The position numbers were made by a program, and so were the translations under genes. A stretch of DNA of 64,000 bases from JAAYAE01 sp963678395 (GTDB lineage Bacteria; Bacillota; Negativicutes; Acidaminococcales; Acidaminococcaceae): the NCBI GenBank assembly GCA_963678395.1, contig OY782827.1, positions 1,302,001 through 1,366,000 of the forward strand. The letters run 5' to 3'. Under the pieces are notes generated by a model. It saw only the letters and a program-made list of their open reading frames with translations, was not told where the DNA came from and made no database searches. Of this stretch, positions 1 through 8,167 are shown in pieces. Position 1 is the first letter of the stretch. Every line of letters begins with the position of its first letter.

Positions 1-30
1 CTTACCGGAACGCCTTCATTATAACATCTT

Positions 31-68
31 ATATAAAAAAAAATAAGGCTTTTGCCATCTTTTTTTTA
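31..68 (-). terminator. Weak terminator candidate after queF
   Basis: Just past the queF stop, the minus strand reads a short GGC/GCC hairpin with an AAAA loop, flanked by A-rich sequence and followed by a run of nine T. The GC core is only three pairs, so this is a modest candidate for the end of the queT-queF transcript. Confidence 0.35.
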
Positions 69-70
69 TA

Positions 71-571
71 TTATGCTCTATAATTAACTTTCTCCGGTTG
101 CATATCATGCATATGTAACCTTTCTTTTGCCACTGACGCCCATTCTGTGCCTATTTTGCCATAATTACAATAAGGATCAATACATATACCACCGCGTGGT
201 GTAAATTTACCCCATACCTCAATATACTTTGGATTCATAAGTTTAATTAAATCTTCCAAAATTATATTGACACAATCTTCATGAAAATCTCCATGATTTC
301 TAAAGCTAAACAAATACAACTTCAAAGATTTGCTCTCAACTAATTTTTTCTCGGGAACATAAGAAATATAAATAGTAGCAAAATCCGGTTGTCCTGTCAT
401 AGGACAAAGACTAGTAAACTCAGGACAATCAAATTTCACAAAATAATCTCTCTGTGGATGTTTGTTTATAAATGATTCCAAGACACTTGGGTCATAATCA
501 TTGGGATAGTTAGTTTTTTGGCTTCCCAATAAAGTAACTCCGGTCAACTCTTTTTTATCTCTTCCACTCAT
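71..571 (-). CDS. queF: NADPH-dependent 7-cyano-7-deazaguanine reductase QueF
   Basis: QueF reduces the nitrile preQ0 to the amine preQ1 using two NADPH, in the cytoplasmic pathway to queuosine in tRNA. The 166-residue length fits the short (YkvM-like, unimodular) QueF type. Visible family marks are the catalytic cysteine (Cys56 in TSLCPMTGQPDF), the aspartate seven residues later (Asp63), the ESKSLKLY signature near residue 79 and the following FRNHGDFHED stretch that binds substrate. An AGGAG box lies 10 bases before the ATG. It lies 72 bp downstream of queT on the same strand, so the two are probably one operon under the preQ1 riboswitch. Identification is firm. Confidence 0.96.
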   Translation of the reverse strand: MSGRDKKELTGVTLLGSQKTNYPNDYDPSVLESFINKHPQRDYFVKFDCPEFTSLCPMTGQPDFATIYISYVPEKKLVESKSLKLYLFSFRNHGDFHEDCVNIILEDLIKLMNPKYIEVWGKFTPRGGICIDPYCNYGKIGTEWASVAKERLHMHDMQPEKVNYRA

Positions 572-643
572 AATGTGTTTTCTCCTTAGTAAAAATCATA
601 TTAGTTTCTTCTTATAAAAATTCAGTTGCAAAAAGTTTTTTTT

Positions 644-1165
644 TCACTTGTGTGAAGCAATTGCTTCTCTTTCGTTAGAAGAACATTTTGCCATTCTCTT
701 TTCAACAGCGGTAACCAGTACGCCACCCACAACACCTGGTACAATTTGTCCAATAAGCAAGGATGATGCCAACACCAAGTATGGAATATTTAATAAAATG
801 GACAGCCAAATAGGTACTATTAATCCCGGAATCAAAACTATGAATAAGGTAATAAAAATATTGGGGAAATTATGTTTTTTTGCTAGCGCTATCGCGCTGC
901 AAGTTGTAACCCCAACAAAAGTACCCCCTATCATGTCAAGAGGTCCCAACCCACCCATGAAAGTATTACTTATTAGGTTAGCCAATCCCAACGGTATGCT
1001 TAAAAAAGGGAAAATAGCGCTTAGCCCATATAACGCTGTAGCAATACGAATTTGATACTGTCCAAAAGCAAAACTTTGCGTATAAATCATTATAACTACA
1101 TACAAAGCAATGCACAAGGCAGAAATTGTCAGTTTTCTTGTTTTAGATAATGGGGTATTAAGCAT
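644..1165 (-). CDS. queT: Queuosine precursor transporter QueT
   Basis: A small hydrophobic membrane protein of 173 residues of the QueT (DUF988) family, thought to be the substrate-binding component of an ECF-type importer for preQ1 or related deazapurines. Five or so membrane segments are visible, with the family-typical stretches FGQYQIRIATALYGLS and GGLGPLDMIGGTFVG. I place the start at the ATG at 1165, which has AGGAGC 5 bases upstream. An open frame runs 27 bases further, but that start would lie inside the attenuator. The preQ1-I riboswitch directly upstream supports the transport substrate. No ECF A or T component is in the window; such S components often share a module encoded elsewhere. 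Confidence 0.93.
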   Translation of the reverse strand: MLNTPLSKTRKLTISALCIALYVVIMIYTQSFAFGQYQIRIATALYGLSAIFPFLSIPLGLANLISNTFMGGLGPLDMIGGTFVGVTTCSAIALAKKHNFPNIFITLFIVLIPGLIVPIWLSILLNIPYLVLASSLLIGQIVPGVVGGVLVTAVEKRMAKCSSNEREAIASHK

Positions 1166-1189
1166 AATAAGCTCCTTTGAATTGGGCAA

Positions 1190-1219
1190 CAAAAAAGGAA
1201 GGCAAAATAATGCCCTCCA
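1190..1219 (-). terminator. Attenuator terminator of the queT leader
   Basis: On the minus strand GGAGGGCA and TGCCTTCC pair over eight positions around a TTATTT loop, followed at once by six T. It lies between the preQ1 aptamer and the queT ribosome binding site, so it is the likely expression platform: ligand binding should favour this terminator. A small hairpin (GCACT-AAAC-AGTGC, 1239-1252) sits between aptamer and terminator. Confidence 0.85.
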
Positions 1220-1253
1220 TCCAAGTCAATACAATAGCACTGTTTAGTGCCGC

Positions 1254-1293
1254 CCTAGTTTTATTTTTAGACAGGATGGTTACGAACTGTCCG
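1254..1293 (-). promoter_or_regulatory. preQ1-I riboswitch aptamer
   Basis: The minus-strand RNA has the preQ1-I layout: a short P1 stem (GACAG with CTGTC), a loop starting TTC and ending in CCATC, then an A-rich tail that finishes AAAACTA and can fold back as the pseudoknot strand. This matches the known class closely. The genes downstream (queT, queF) are the expected targets for this ligand. Seen by eye; a covariance search with the PreQ1 model would confirm it. Confidence 0.9.
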
Positions 1294-1310
1294 TTATTAA
1301 GTTAACCAGT

Positions 1311-1339
1311 ATTATACAATATATACTGCCGAAAAGCAA
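1311..1339 (-). promoter_or_regulatory. Promoter for queT-queF
   Basis: The -10 box is a perfect TATAAT (1311-1316 on the plus strand as attata). The -35 is TTGCTT (1334-1339) at 17-bp spacing, which matches the consensus in only three positions. It ends 18 bp before the preQ1 aptamer. Confidence 0.6.
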
Positions 1340-1433
1340 ATATTACTAGACTTTTCAGTACCTTTATTACTTTAGAATTAGATAGATATAAAATATCTAA
1401 TATATGTGCTTATTCGGTTTTTAGTTTTTCTTA

Positions 1434-2429
1434 CTATAACTTTCTTTGAACAATCTTTGCCAGTTCATTAAGAAAAGCTTCTTGTTGCAAATACAGCCTC
1501 TCGGCTTCTGCTAAGGATACCAGTTTAAAATGCAGGTTCATTTTGGGTCGACGTTGAGCCAAGCGTGGCAAATCTGCACAAACTACTTGAGCAATCTTGG
1601 GATATCCTCCAGCAGTTTGACGGTCAGCCAAAAGAATAATAGGTTTGCCATCTGCCGGTACTTGAATAGATCCAAAAGTTACTGGTTCAGAAACTAATTC
1701 TCGCTTTTCCTTATACTGCAGTGCTTCTCCTTCCAAACGATAGCCCATTCGGTCAGACTGTAAGGTAATACTATAAGGCTCATTAAAGAAATTATGCATA
1801 CTTTCTTCAGTAAACCAATCATGCTGTTGCCCCCTAGTTATGCGAATAGCATTATCGTCAAAGATAAAGGTTCCTGGCGCATACCAAGATACAGTAGCAA
1901 AAGCAGCATTAACGCCATCTTTTTGCATAATTTATTGCGCAAATAATTCCATAGTAGAAGCAGGAGTACCTACTTTTAGCACATATCCTGTAGCCAATGC
2001 TCGTCCTTCAAACCCGCCGATTTTAGCACGTAAATAAGTGCTTTTACTGCCCATTATTATGGGCACATCAAATCCACCAGCCACTGAAAAATAACCACGA
2101 CATCCTTGTTTAGCAAACCCACACACAAGCAAACAATCTCTGGTGACAAATACAGGACGAAATCTAGGTACCGGTTGCCCTTCTATAGTCGCTCCCAAGT
2201 CAGCACCGGTTAATGCAAATATTATTCCAGATGGAAGATGCATAGTAGAACCCACAATTGTCATCTCTAAAGTAGCTTCTTCTTGCTTGTTTCCCACTAA
2301 TATATTTGCTAGCCTAGAAGAAAAACTATCCATCGCACCGTTGACTAAAACTCCATATTTTTGATAACCAATGCGTCCTAAATCTTGTAATGTAGACATA
2401 GGGCCGCTTTTTTCAACTAAAATATTCAT
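1434..2429 (-). pseudogene. pxpC: 5-oxoprolinase subunit PxpC, copy 1, split by an in-frame stop
   Basis: PxpC (KipA/YbgK, biotin-dependent carboxyltransferase fold) forms the ATP-dependent 5-oxoprolinase with PxpA and PxpB. Two open stretches, 165 and 164 residues, lie in the same frame and are separated only by a TAA at 1932-1934 and one further codon. Joined, they give about 331 residues, a normal PxpC length. The N-terminal part has the family opening (SGPMSTLQDLGRIGYQKYGV) and the C-terminal part has the RQTAGGYPKIAQV motif. The start overlaps the pxpB copy 1 stop by 4 bp. With pxpB copy 1 also broken and intact second copies nearby, I read this as decay. Readthrough cannot be excluded, but nothing in the sequence argues for it. 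Confidence 0.88.
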
Positions 2430-3209
2430 TTTGCCACGCTTCCTTCCTGCGCCGCAATACTTTTAAACTCTCCCGGTGTTATTGCATAAAATTCGAGCCT
2501 ATCGCCAGCTTGAAGCACACTTGGATGTTCTAAATCATTTTGCCTAAACAGCTCTAACGGTGTACGACCAATTAACTGCCAGCCCCCTGGAGTTTCCAAG
2601 GGATAAGCCCCTGTTTGAGATCCTGCTATGCCTACCGACCCCTTGGGAATTGCTAGCCTTGGAGTCTCACGACGTGGAGTAGCAATATCTTCCGGCAATC
2701 CTCCTACATATGGAAACCCTGGTGCAAACCCAATCATATATACAAGATAATCACCACTAATATGTTTATCAATAACCTCTTGCTGTGTAAGTTTATGGTA
2801 TTCTGCCACATATTCTAAATCTGGGCCATATTCTTCACCGTAGCATACGGGTACGCGCACTCTAGGAGCAGCATCAGCTTCCGACAACTTGATTTTTTTT
2901 TAACAGTGTTTTTATGTGATTTTCCACCACCTGATACGAATGTGACAATTCCGGATTTGCTTTTTCTAGTTTTTCCTTGCTAAGAATTATCGGTTCAAAG
3001 AAAACTGCTACCCCTGTATAACTAACTTCAAGTTCTTTTAGTCCAGGGAAGGGATTCTGTTCCAGTTCTGCAGCTAGTGCCCGGGCACAAAGACATAACT
3101 GTGGATCAATTTTATCCCCAAAGCTAACCTGTATTGCCGCCTCTCCTAGCGGTTGCATTTTAGCGTCCATAAATATTTTCATTACGTTATTCACAATACC
3201 ACCATCCAC
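2426..3209 (-). pseudogene. pxpB: 5-oxoprolinase subunit PxpB, copy 1, frameshifted in a poly-A run
   Basis: PxpB (KipI/YbgJ, allophanate hydrolase subunit 1 fold) partners PxpC. The first 111 residues (with MQPLGEAAIQVSFGDKI) lie in one frame. The remaining 150 or so (with YMIGFAPGFPYVGGLP and GGWQLIGRTPL) lie in the next. The break is at a run of nine A on the coding strand (2893-2901). Removing one A joins the two parts into a normal-sized protein of about 240 residues. A -1 ribosomal slip on the run would enter the wrong frame, so programmed -1 shifting does not rescue it; slippage that removes one A from the mRNA would. Identity is clear, function doubtful. Confidence 0.88.
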
Positions 3210-3260
3210 TTTTTAGATAGCTAAATAAAAATTTTTTAAACTTTTACTCAACTAAACTCA

Positions 3261-4337
3261 CTAAGGCCAAGCTTTACGTGCAGCAGCCAAAAGCAAAGAG
3301 CCTAATGTTATTGGAAGAATCAATCCATTCAATGCCCCTACGATAATAAGCACCTTTACCGGATGACCAATAACGGAAAATATAAAAGTAGAGAAAATAA
3401 TGAAGACAATAATTGCAATACGATAATGCTCATCAATTTTTTTACTGAAAGTACGAATAAAAGAGACAGAAGTGTAAGCACAACCAATAACCGAAGTAAT
3501 TGCCGCCGCCCACATAACTACGCCAAAGATCTTGTAACCAACTTCGCCGGCTGCAAGACGAAATACAGACGCAGGCGGATTGGCAGGATCTAAATGCAAA
3601 CCATGAGAAATAACGCCTAAAGCAGCCAGAAATAATACCATACGCATAATACCCGTGATAATAATACCAGTTACTGAACTTTTGGTAACTTCCGGCAAAT
3701 TTTCTTTGCCTGCAATACCAGCATCAAGCAAGCGATGACCGCCGGCAAAAGTAATATAGCCACCTACGCTTCCACCTACCAAGGTTACAATAGACATGAT
3801 ATCAACTCCATCAGGCAAAAAGGTTTTTTCCATTGCCAGTCCTACCGGAGGAGCAGAAGTTATAGCCACATAAATAGTCAAGATTAACATACAAAAACCC
3901 GCTACTTGAGTGAAGCGATCCATAGACTTACCAGCTTCTTTATTTATAAAGATAAAAACAGCTATTGCCGCACTAATAATTGCACCAGGAATGGGTCCAA
4001 TGCCAAAAATGACATTTGCGCCTAGCCCACAACCACCAATATTACCAATATTAAAAGCAAGCCCACCCGCAACTACCAAAGCTGATACAAGATACCCTAA
4101 ACCTGGAAGTACACCATTGGCAATATCTTGTCCATGCAATTTTGATACAGCGATAATACGCCAAACATTTAATTGCGCACCAATATCAACAATAACAGTT
4201 ACTAAAATAACGAAGCCGAAACTTGCGCCTAACTTTTCCGTAAAAACCGTTGTCTGTGTCAAAAAACCTGGTCCTATTGCCGATGTCGCCATTAAAAAAG
4301 CTGCCTCTAAGAGTACGCTCAGTTTGGATTCTTTCAT
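3261..4337 (-). CDS. NRAMP-like divalent metal/5-oxoproline-linked transporter (YcsG type)
   Basis: A polytopic membrane protein of 358 residues with about ten hydrophobic segments. It has the NRAMP-superfamily opening (SAIGPGFLTQTTVFTEKLGASFGFVI) and belongs to the YcsG branch found next to pxpA/pxpB/pxpC in Bacillus. From that context it is inferred to import 5-oxoproline or a related substrate rather than metal; this is not proved. It starts 93 bp after pxpA and is followed by pxpB copy 1. A GGGGGAG box precedes the ATG. Family members are often about 40-50 residues longer, so the C-terminal helix may be missing here. The stop (TAG) is followed by no obvious continuation. Confidence 0.8.
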   Translation of the reverse strand: MKESKLSVLLEAAFLMATSAIGPGFLTQTTVFTEKLGASFGFVILVTVIVDIGAQLNVWRIIAVSKLHGQDIANGVLPGLGYLVSALVVAGGLAFNIGNIGGCGLGANVIFGIGPIPGAIISAAIAVFIFINKEAGKSMDRFTQVAGFCMLILTIYVAITSAPPVGLAMEKTFLPDGVDIMSIVTLVGGSVGGYITFAGGHRLLDAGIAGKENLPEVTKSSVTGIIITGIMRMVLFLAALGVISHGLHLDPANPPASVFRLAAGEVGYKIFGVVMWAAAITSVIGCAYTSVSFIRTFSKKIDEHYRIAIIVFIIFSTFIFSVIGHPVKVLIIVGALNGLILPITLGSLLLAAARKAWP

Positions 4338-4430
4338 TTTTCTCCCCCTGTTTTTTTAGGCTCTACTAACTAATTGTGTGAAAAGTCCGCTGACGCTGGC
4401 TTTTTTATATTTTTTATGTTCATTGCAACT

Positions 4431-5201
4431 TTATTTTATAAAAGTTCCGGCAGCAGATATTTCTACGCCATTTTCTAGCAAAGCTTCTCTGATTTTCTGA
4501 GCAAATAATAAGGCTTTTTCACCATCGCCGTGAATACAAAGTGTATCTGCTTTAACTGGAATAACCTTACCACTTAAAGTAGTCACTTTATGTTCCATAA
4601 TCATAGATAGAACCTGTTTAATAGAAGCATTTTCATCTGTAATCATTGCTCCGGGTTTACTGCGTGGGGTTAGTGAACCATCTTCTTGATAACTACGATC
4701 TGCAAAAACCTCAGAGGCACAGCGGATGCCTATTTTATTAGCAGCCTTAATGCTTTCACTACCTGCTAAAGCAAACAAAATTAAAGATTTATCCACATCG
4801 TAAATAGCTTGAGCAATAGCTTCAGCAAGTTTCGCATCTTTAGCCGCCATATTATACAATGATCCATGAGGTTTTATATGATGCAGATTGCTTCCTGCTG
4901 CCTTAGCAAAAGCTGCTAAAGTTCCTACCTGATAGACGATAATGCTATAAGCCTCTTCAACAGAAATGTCCAATTTTCTGCGACCAAACCCAGCCAAATC
5001 AGGCATACCGGGATGCGCTCCTAATGCAGCACCACTCTCCAAGGCTAAGCGGATCGTTTTTCGCATCACATTCGGATCTCCTGCATGAAAACCACAAGCA
5101 ATGTTAGCTGACGTTAGCAATGGCAATACTTTGTCATCTTGCCTCATTTTCCAAGGGCCAAAACTTTCACCTAAGTCTGAAGTCATATCAATCCTAAACA
5201 T
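4431..5201 (-). CDS. pxpA: 5-oxoprolinase subunit PxpA
   Basis: PxpA (LamB/YcsF family, 256 residues, full length) is the catalytic subunit that, with PxpBC, opens 5-oxoproline to glutamate with ATP. Family motifs are plain: DLGESFGPWKMRQDD at the N-terminus, NIACGFHAGDP, LGAHPGMPDLAGFGRR, and the late LCIHGDGEKAL. GGGAGG lies 8 bases before the ATG. It is the only pxpA here, so it must serve whichever PxpBC pair is functional. An unusual layout results: pxpA heads the run that contains the broken pair, while the intact pair lies upstream past a terminator. Confidence 0.95.
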   Translation of the reverse strand: MFRIDMTSDLGESFGPWKMRQDDKVLPLLTSANIACGFHAGDPNVMRKTIRLALESGAALGAHPGMPDLAGFGRRKLDISVEEAYSIIVYQVGTLAAFAKAAGSNLHHIKPHGSLYNMAAKDAKLAEAIAQAIYDVDKSLILFALAGSESIKAANKIGIRCASEVFADRSYQEDGSLTPRSKPGAMITDENASIKQVLSMIMEHKVTTLSGKVIPVKADTLCIHGDGEKALLFAQKIREALLENGVEISAAGTFIK

Positions 5202-5362
5202 TTTTAAGTCCTCCCTTTGTCATAATGTTCTCACAATTAACAAATAAAAAAAATTCACAGTCAGTTTGTTAAATCATCTTTACAAACATACACCCGTAAA
5301 ATAAGTGAAGCGCTGCCTTCATTTGTCTTTATACTAACATACACAAGTTTTCAAGTAAAAAC

Positions 5363-5409
5363 AAAAAAATAAATACTGAGATTCAAAATTTTTGAATCTC
5401 AGTATTTAT
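5363..5409 (-). terminator. Strong terminator after pxpC copy 2
   Basis: A near-perfect 17-18 bp inverted repeat (AAATACTGAGATTCAAAA and its complement) is followed on the minus strand by ATTTTTTT. It separates the lysR-pxpB2-pxpC2 transcript from pxpA. The 160 bp between this hairpin and the pxpA ribosome site is AT-rich and must hold the pxpA promoter, though I could not pick a convincing one. Confidence 0.88.
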
Positions 5410-5416
5410 GTAACCA

Positions 5417-6379
5417 TTATTCATATTCTAAACACATCTGTCCGGTTCTAAAAGACTTAGCTAGTGCTTGATAATCCGCTTGCTGCAACTTATATAAATC
5501 AATCGCAGAATCAGTATCTATTTCCACAAAACTAATGGTATCTCCCGGCATTGTCTGTGCCAGTTTATAAAGATTTGCCTGAATAACATAACCTATCTTA
5601 GCAAACCCTCTGGTTGTACCGTGATCGGGCATAACAATAAACGGTTGTCCATGAGCAGAAATTTCCACCGCACCCCAACCAGTAGCGTCAGAAACCACTT
5701 CTCTTCCCTGCAATATCAGTGCTGGGCCTTCCAATTCGCAGGCCATACGATCAGCTATAGAAGAAACTTTATATGTGGAAGACAAAAACTTCTTTTGATT
5801 CGCTGCATTAAACAAATCTGCCTGTGGTCCCAAAATAACATTTAGTTTCCAAGCATGCAGATATTCAGGTACCCAAAACTCTGATAAATCAGTAGTACGT
5901 ACATACACCTGGACAGCATTCCCTATTTCTAACGTATCGCCGGCCATTAAAATGCGCCCATCTAATCCTCCGATTCCTGCTGTTACATAAGTTGAACGAC
6001 TGCCCATAACTGGGGCAACTTCAATCCCACCCTGAACTGCCAGATAACTACGACGACCGCTAACAGCCTTACCAAAAGCTAGTGTTCCTCCCTCCGGCAC
6101 TATAAAAGATCGCCAATTATGTAACTGCCTACCATTTAAGGTTGCCTGCATATCGGCTCCTGCAATAGCAGCCATTACAGAATAATCAAAGTGAAATACT
6201 CCGCCTTCATCTGTCATTTCTAGCATAGCTGCATGTTTTTTGTTTCCAACTAGAAGATTTGCTACTTGTGCTGCATATGGATCAAGACAACCGGATATTG
6301 GCATTCCCCAGGTTTGATAGCCCCACCGTCCGCTGTCTTGAATTGTTGTGAAATTTCCAGGGCGAATAACAACTATCAC
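5417..6379 (-). CDS. pxpC: 5-oxoprolinase subunit PxpC, copy 2 (intact)
   Basis: A full-length (320 residues) biotin-dependent carboxyltransferase-fold protein. It has the same landmarks as copy 1: PGNFTTIQDSGRWGYQTWG at the start, NLLVGNKKHAAMLEMT, GRRSYLAVQGGIEV, and PDHGTTRGFAKIGYVIQ near the end. Sequence identity to copy 1 is only moderate by eye, so the two clusters are old paralogues or separate acquisitions, not a recent duplication. It starts 23 bp after pxpB copy 2. With PxpA and PxpB2 it should make the working 5-oxoprolinase. Confidence 0.92.
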   Translation of the reverse strand: MIVVIRPGNFTTIQDSGRWGYQTWGMPISGCLDPYAAQVANLLVGNKKHAAMLEMTDEGGVFHFDYSVMAAIAGADMQATLNGRQLHNWRSFIVPEGGTLAFGKAVSGRRSYLAVQGGIEVAPVMGSRSTYVTAGIGGLDGRILMAGDTLEIGNAVQVYVRTTDLSEFWVPEYLHAWKLNVILGPQADLFNAANQKKFLSSTYKVSSIADRMACELEGPALILQGREVVSDATGWGAVEISAHGQPFIVMPDHGTTRGFAKIGYVIQANLYKLAQTMPGDTISFVEIDTDSAIDLYKLQQADYQALAKSFRTGQMCLEYE

Positions 6380-6402
6380 AACTATACTTCCTCCTCTCTT
6401 AT

Positions 6403-7125
6403 CTAAGGTTGATAATGTCCGTTTTCAATCTGCCTTTTAAGATTAAAATATTCTCCAATTTCAATAATTTCAAACTGTACATAATCTCCTGCCGTCAGTA
6501 AAAAAGGATGCTCTCTTTTTGCATCAAATATTTTCAGTGGTGTACGTCCAATAATATTCCACTCTCCAGGAGATACTACAGTATAAATACCCGTCTGATT
6601 ACCAGCGATACTTACTGAACCCGGTGGTATTGCACGACGAGTTAAAGGCTGTCTAGACACACTAAATGGCAGATTCCCCATATACGGAAACCCAGGTGTA
6701 AAACCAGTAAGATATACTAAATGCGGTTTTGAGGTAAGAATATCCAACAATTCTTTTTTAGATAAACTTGTCAGTCTCAACACACAATCCATGTCTGGAG
6801 CTAAAACACCATCATAACAAACCGGAACATGAAGCACTTTAGATAAAGAAGCAAAAAATGGCTCTAATTTTTCCAGTGCTTCCACAACCAAGCTGCGCAT
6901 CTCTTTACTTGATAACTGCAGCACATCATAATAAATCATTACTGAGCAGTAAGAAGGTACTATTTCCCGCACTGCATTAATTTGCAATTTTTGCAAGCTA
7001 TGAACGAATTCCTGCACTTGTTCATGGACACCGAGAGCTGTTTTTTCGCCAAACACTACGACTAGCCCTCCGTCACCTGCTGATTGCAGTTTTGCTATAG
7101 CTCCTACATTTTTCATTAGCATCAC
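6403..7125 (-). CDS. pxpB: 5-oxoprolinase subunit PxpB, copy 2 (intact)
   Basis: A 240-residue KipI/YbgJ-family protein in one open frame. Diagnostic motifs are SAGDGGLVVVFGEK near the N-terminus, VPVCYDG mid-protein, LTGFTPGFPYMGNLP and VSIAGNQTGIYTVVSPGEWNIIGRTPL. It partners PxpC and PxpA in cytoplasmic 5-oxoproline hydrolysis. The ATG at 7125 lies inside the end of the lysR frame, which continues to 7073, so the two genes overlap by about 50 bp and may be translationally linked. In Bacillus the KipI homologue also inhibits the KinA kinase; there is no evidence for that role here. Confidence 0.92.
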   Translation of the reverse strand: MMLMKNVGAIAKLQSAGDGGLVVVFGEKTALGVHEQVQEFVHSLQKLQINAVREIVPSYCSVMIYYDVLQLSSKEMRSLVVEALEKLEPFFASLSKVLHVPVCYDGVLAPDMDCVLRLTSLSKKELLDILTSKPHLVYLTGFTPGFPYMGNLPFSVSRQPLTRRAIPPGSVSIAGNQTGIYTVVSPGEWNIIGRTPLKIFDAKREHPFLLTAGDYVQFEIIEIGEYFNLKRQIENGHYQP

Positions 7126-8021
7126 CTTCCAATCCTTCAGGAATTCTTTCCCACAACAACTTCATAAATAATTTCATGGGCCGCGAAATCCACTTATCCT
7201 TATGATGTACCATATAGGCATGCATATTCCAAGCCTTACCTTGCCAAGGCAAGATTTTAAGCAATCCATCCTTAACCTCTTTTTGGACAGCTGCTTGTGG
7301 TAGAAGCGCCAAACCCAAACCACTGAGAGCAAAAGATTTTGCAGCTTGTAACTGGCCTATTTCCAAGATACGTAAAGGCTCAATTCCCTTTTTTTTCCAT
7401 CTCTTCCTCTAATATAGAAGAATACCTGCTGTTTAGCTCTGTCACAATAATTGTTTGCCCAGTCAATAGCTTTTCGTCTACATTTTGCCCTTTAGCCAAT
7501 ACATGCTTAGGTGACGCTGCCAGCACAATAGGCTCAGGCCACAAACTATGTACCGTTAAATCCCTATCCGGCACTTTTTCTTCAAGATAAAAAGCCAAAT
7601 CTAACAGGTTTTTGCGCAACAAACTTTGAAAGTAATTTCCGGTACCCAACCTGAGCCGTAGCTTAACGTGAGGATACAACAACGCATATTCTGTCAGTAT
7701 CTGATCTAGATGAAAACTAACAATGGATTCAGACATACCTAAGGATAGGACACCTGTTGGTTCCTCCTGCCTAGCCAAAACAGCATGAGTTTCATCATCT
7801 AGGCGCACGATGCGATCCGCATAGCCATAGAGTCTCTCTCCTTCTGCCGTAAGCATCAACGCATGTCCCATCCGCTCGAATAAAGCTACTCCCATTTCTT
7901 TTTCCAAAAGCTGTATATGTGAAGTAACACTGGACTGAGTATATCCCAACTGTCGTGCCGCTTCAGAAAAACTGCACAAGGTAACAACACTCATAAAAGT
8001 CCTTAGCTGACAGATTTCCAT
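7073..8021 (-). pseudogene. LysR-family transcriptional regulator, frameshifted in a poly-A run
   Basis: The 213-residue N-terminal part has the LysR helix-turn-helix (SFSEAARQLGYTQSSVTSHI) and the start of the effector domain. The last 90 or so residues (SGLGLALLPQAAVQKEVKDG) are in another frame. The break falls in a run of eight A on the coding strand (7389-7396); seven A would restore a protein of about 310 residues, normal for the family. It stands just upstream of, and overlaps, pxpB2, so its original job was probably to control the 5-oxoprolinase genes. As written, the protein loses the C-terminal lobe of its inducer domain. Confidence 0.85.
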
Positions 8022-8167
8022 AATTTTTCCTCCTTAAATCAGTTTCTTTACACGACATGAGCGAACTTAAAGATAATAACCGTTTATCAAATATCCTCTT
8101 TTAAACACCATCATACTTTAACATTTACTTAAAATCACAGTTTCCCCAGTAAAGCTCATTGAATACT

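Noticed and set aside
2893..2901. Programmed -1 ribosomal frameshift at the A9 run in pxpB copy 1
   Set aside because: A -1 slip enters the third frame, not the one that holds the PxpB C-terminal half. Only a +1 shift or loss of one A works.
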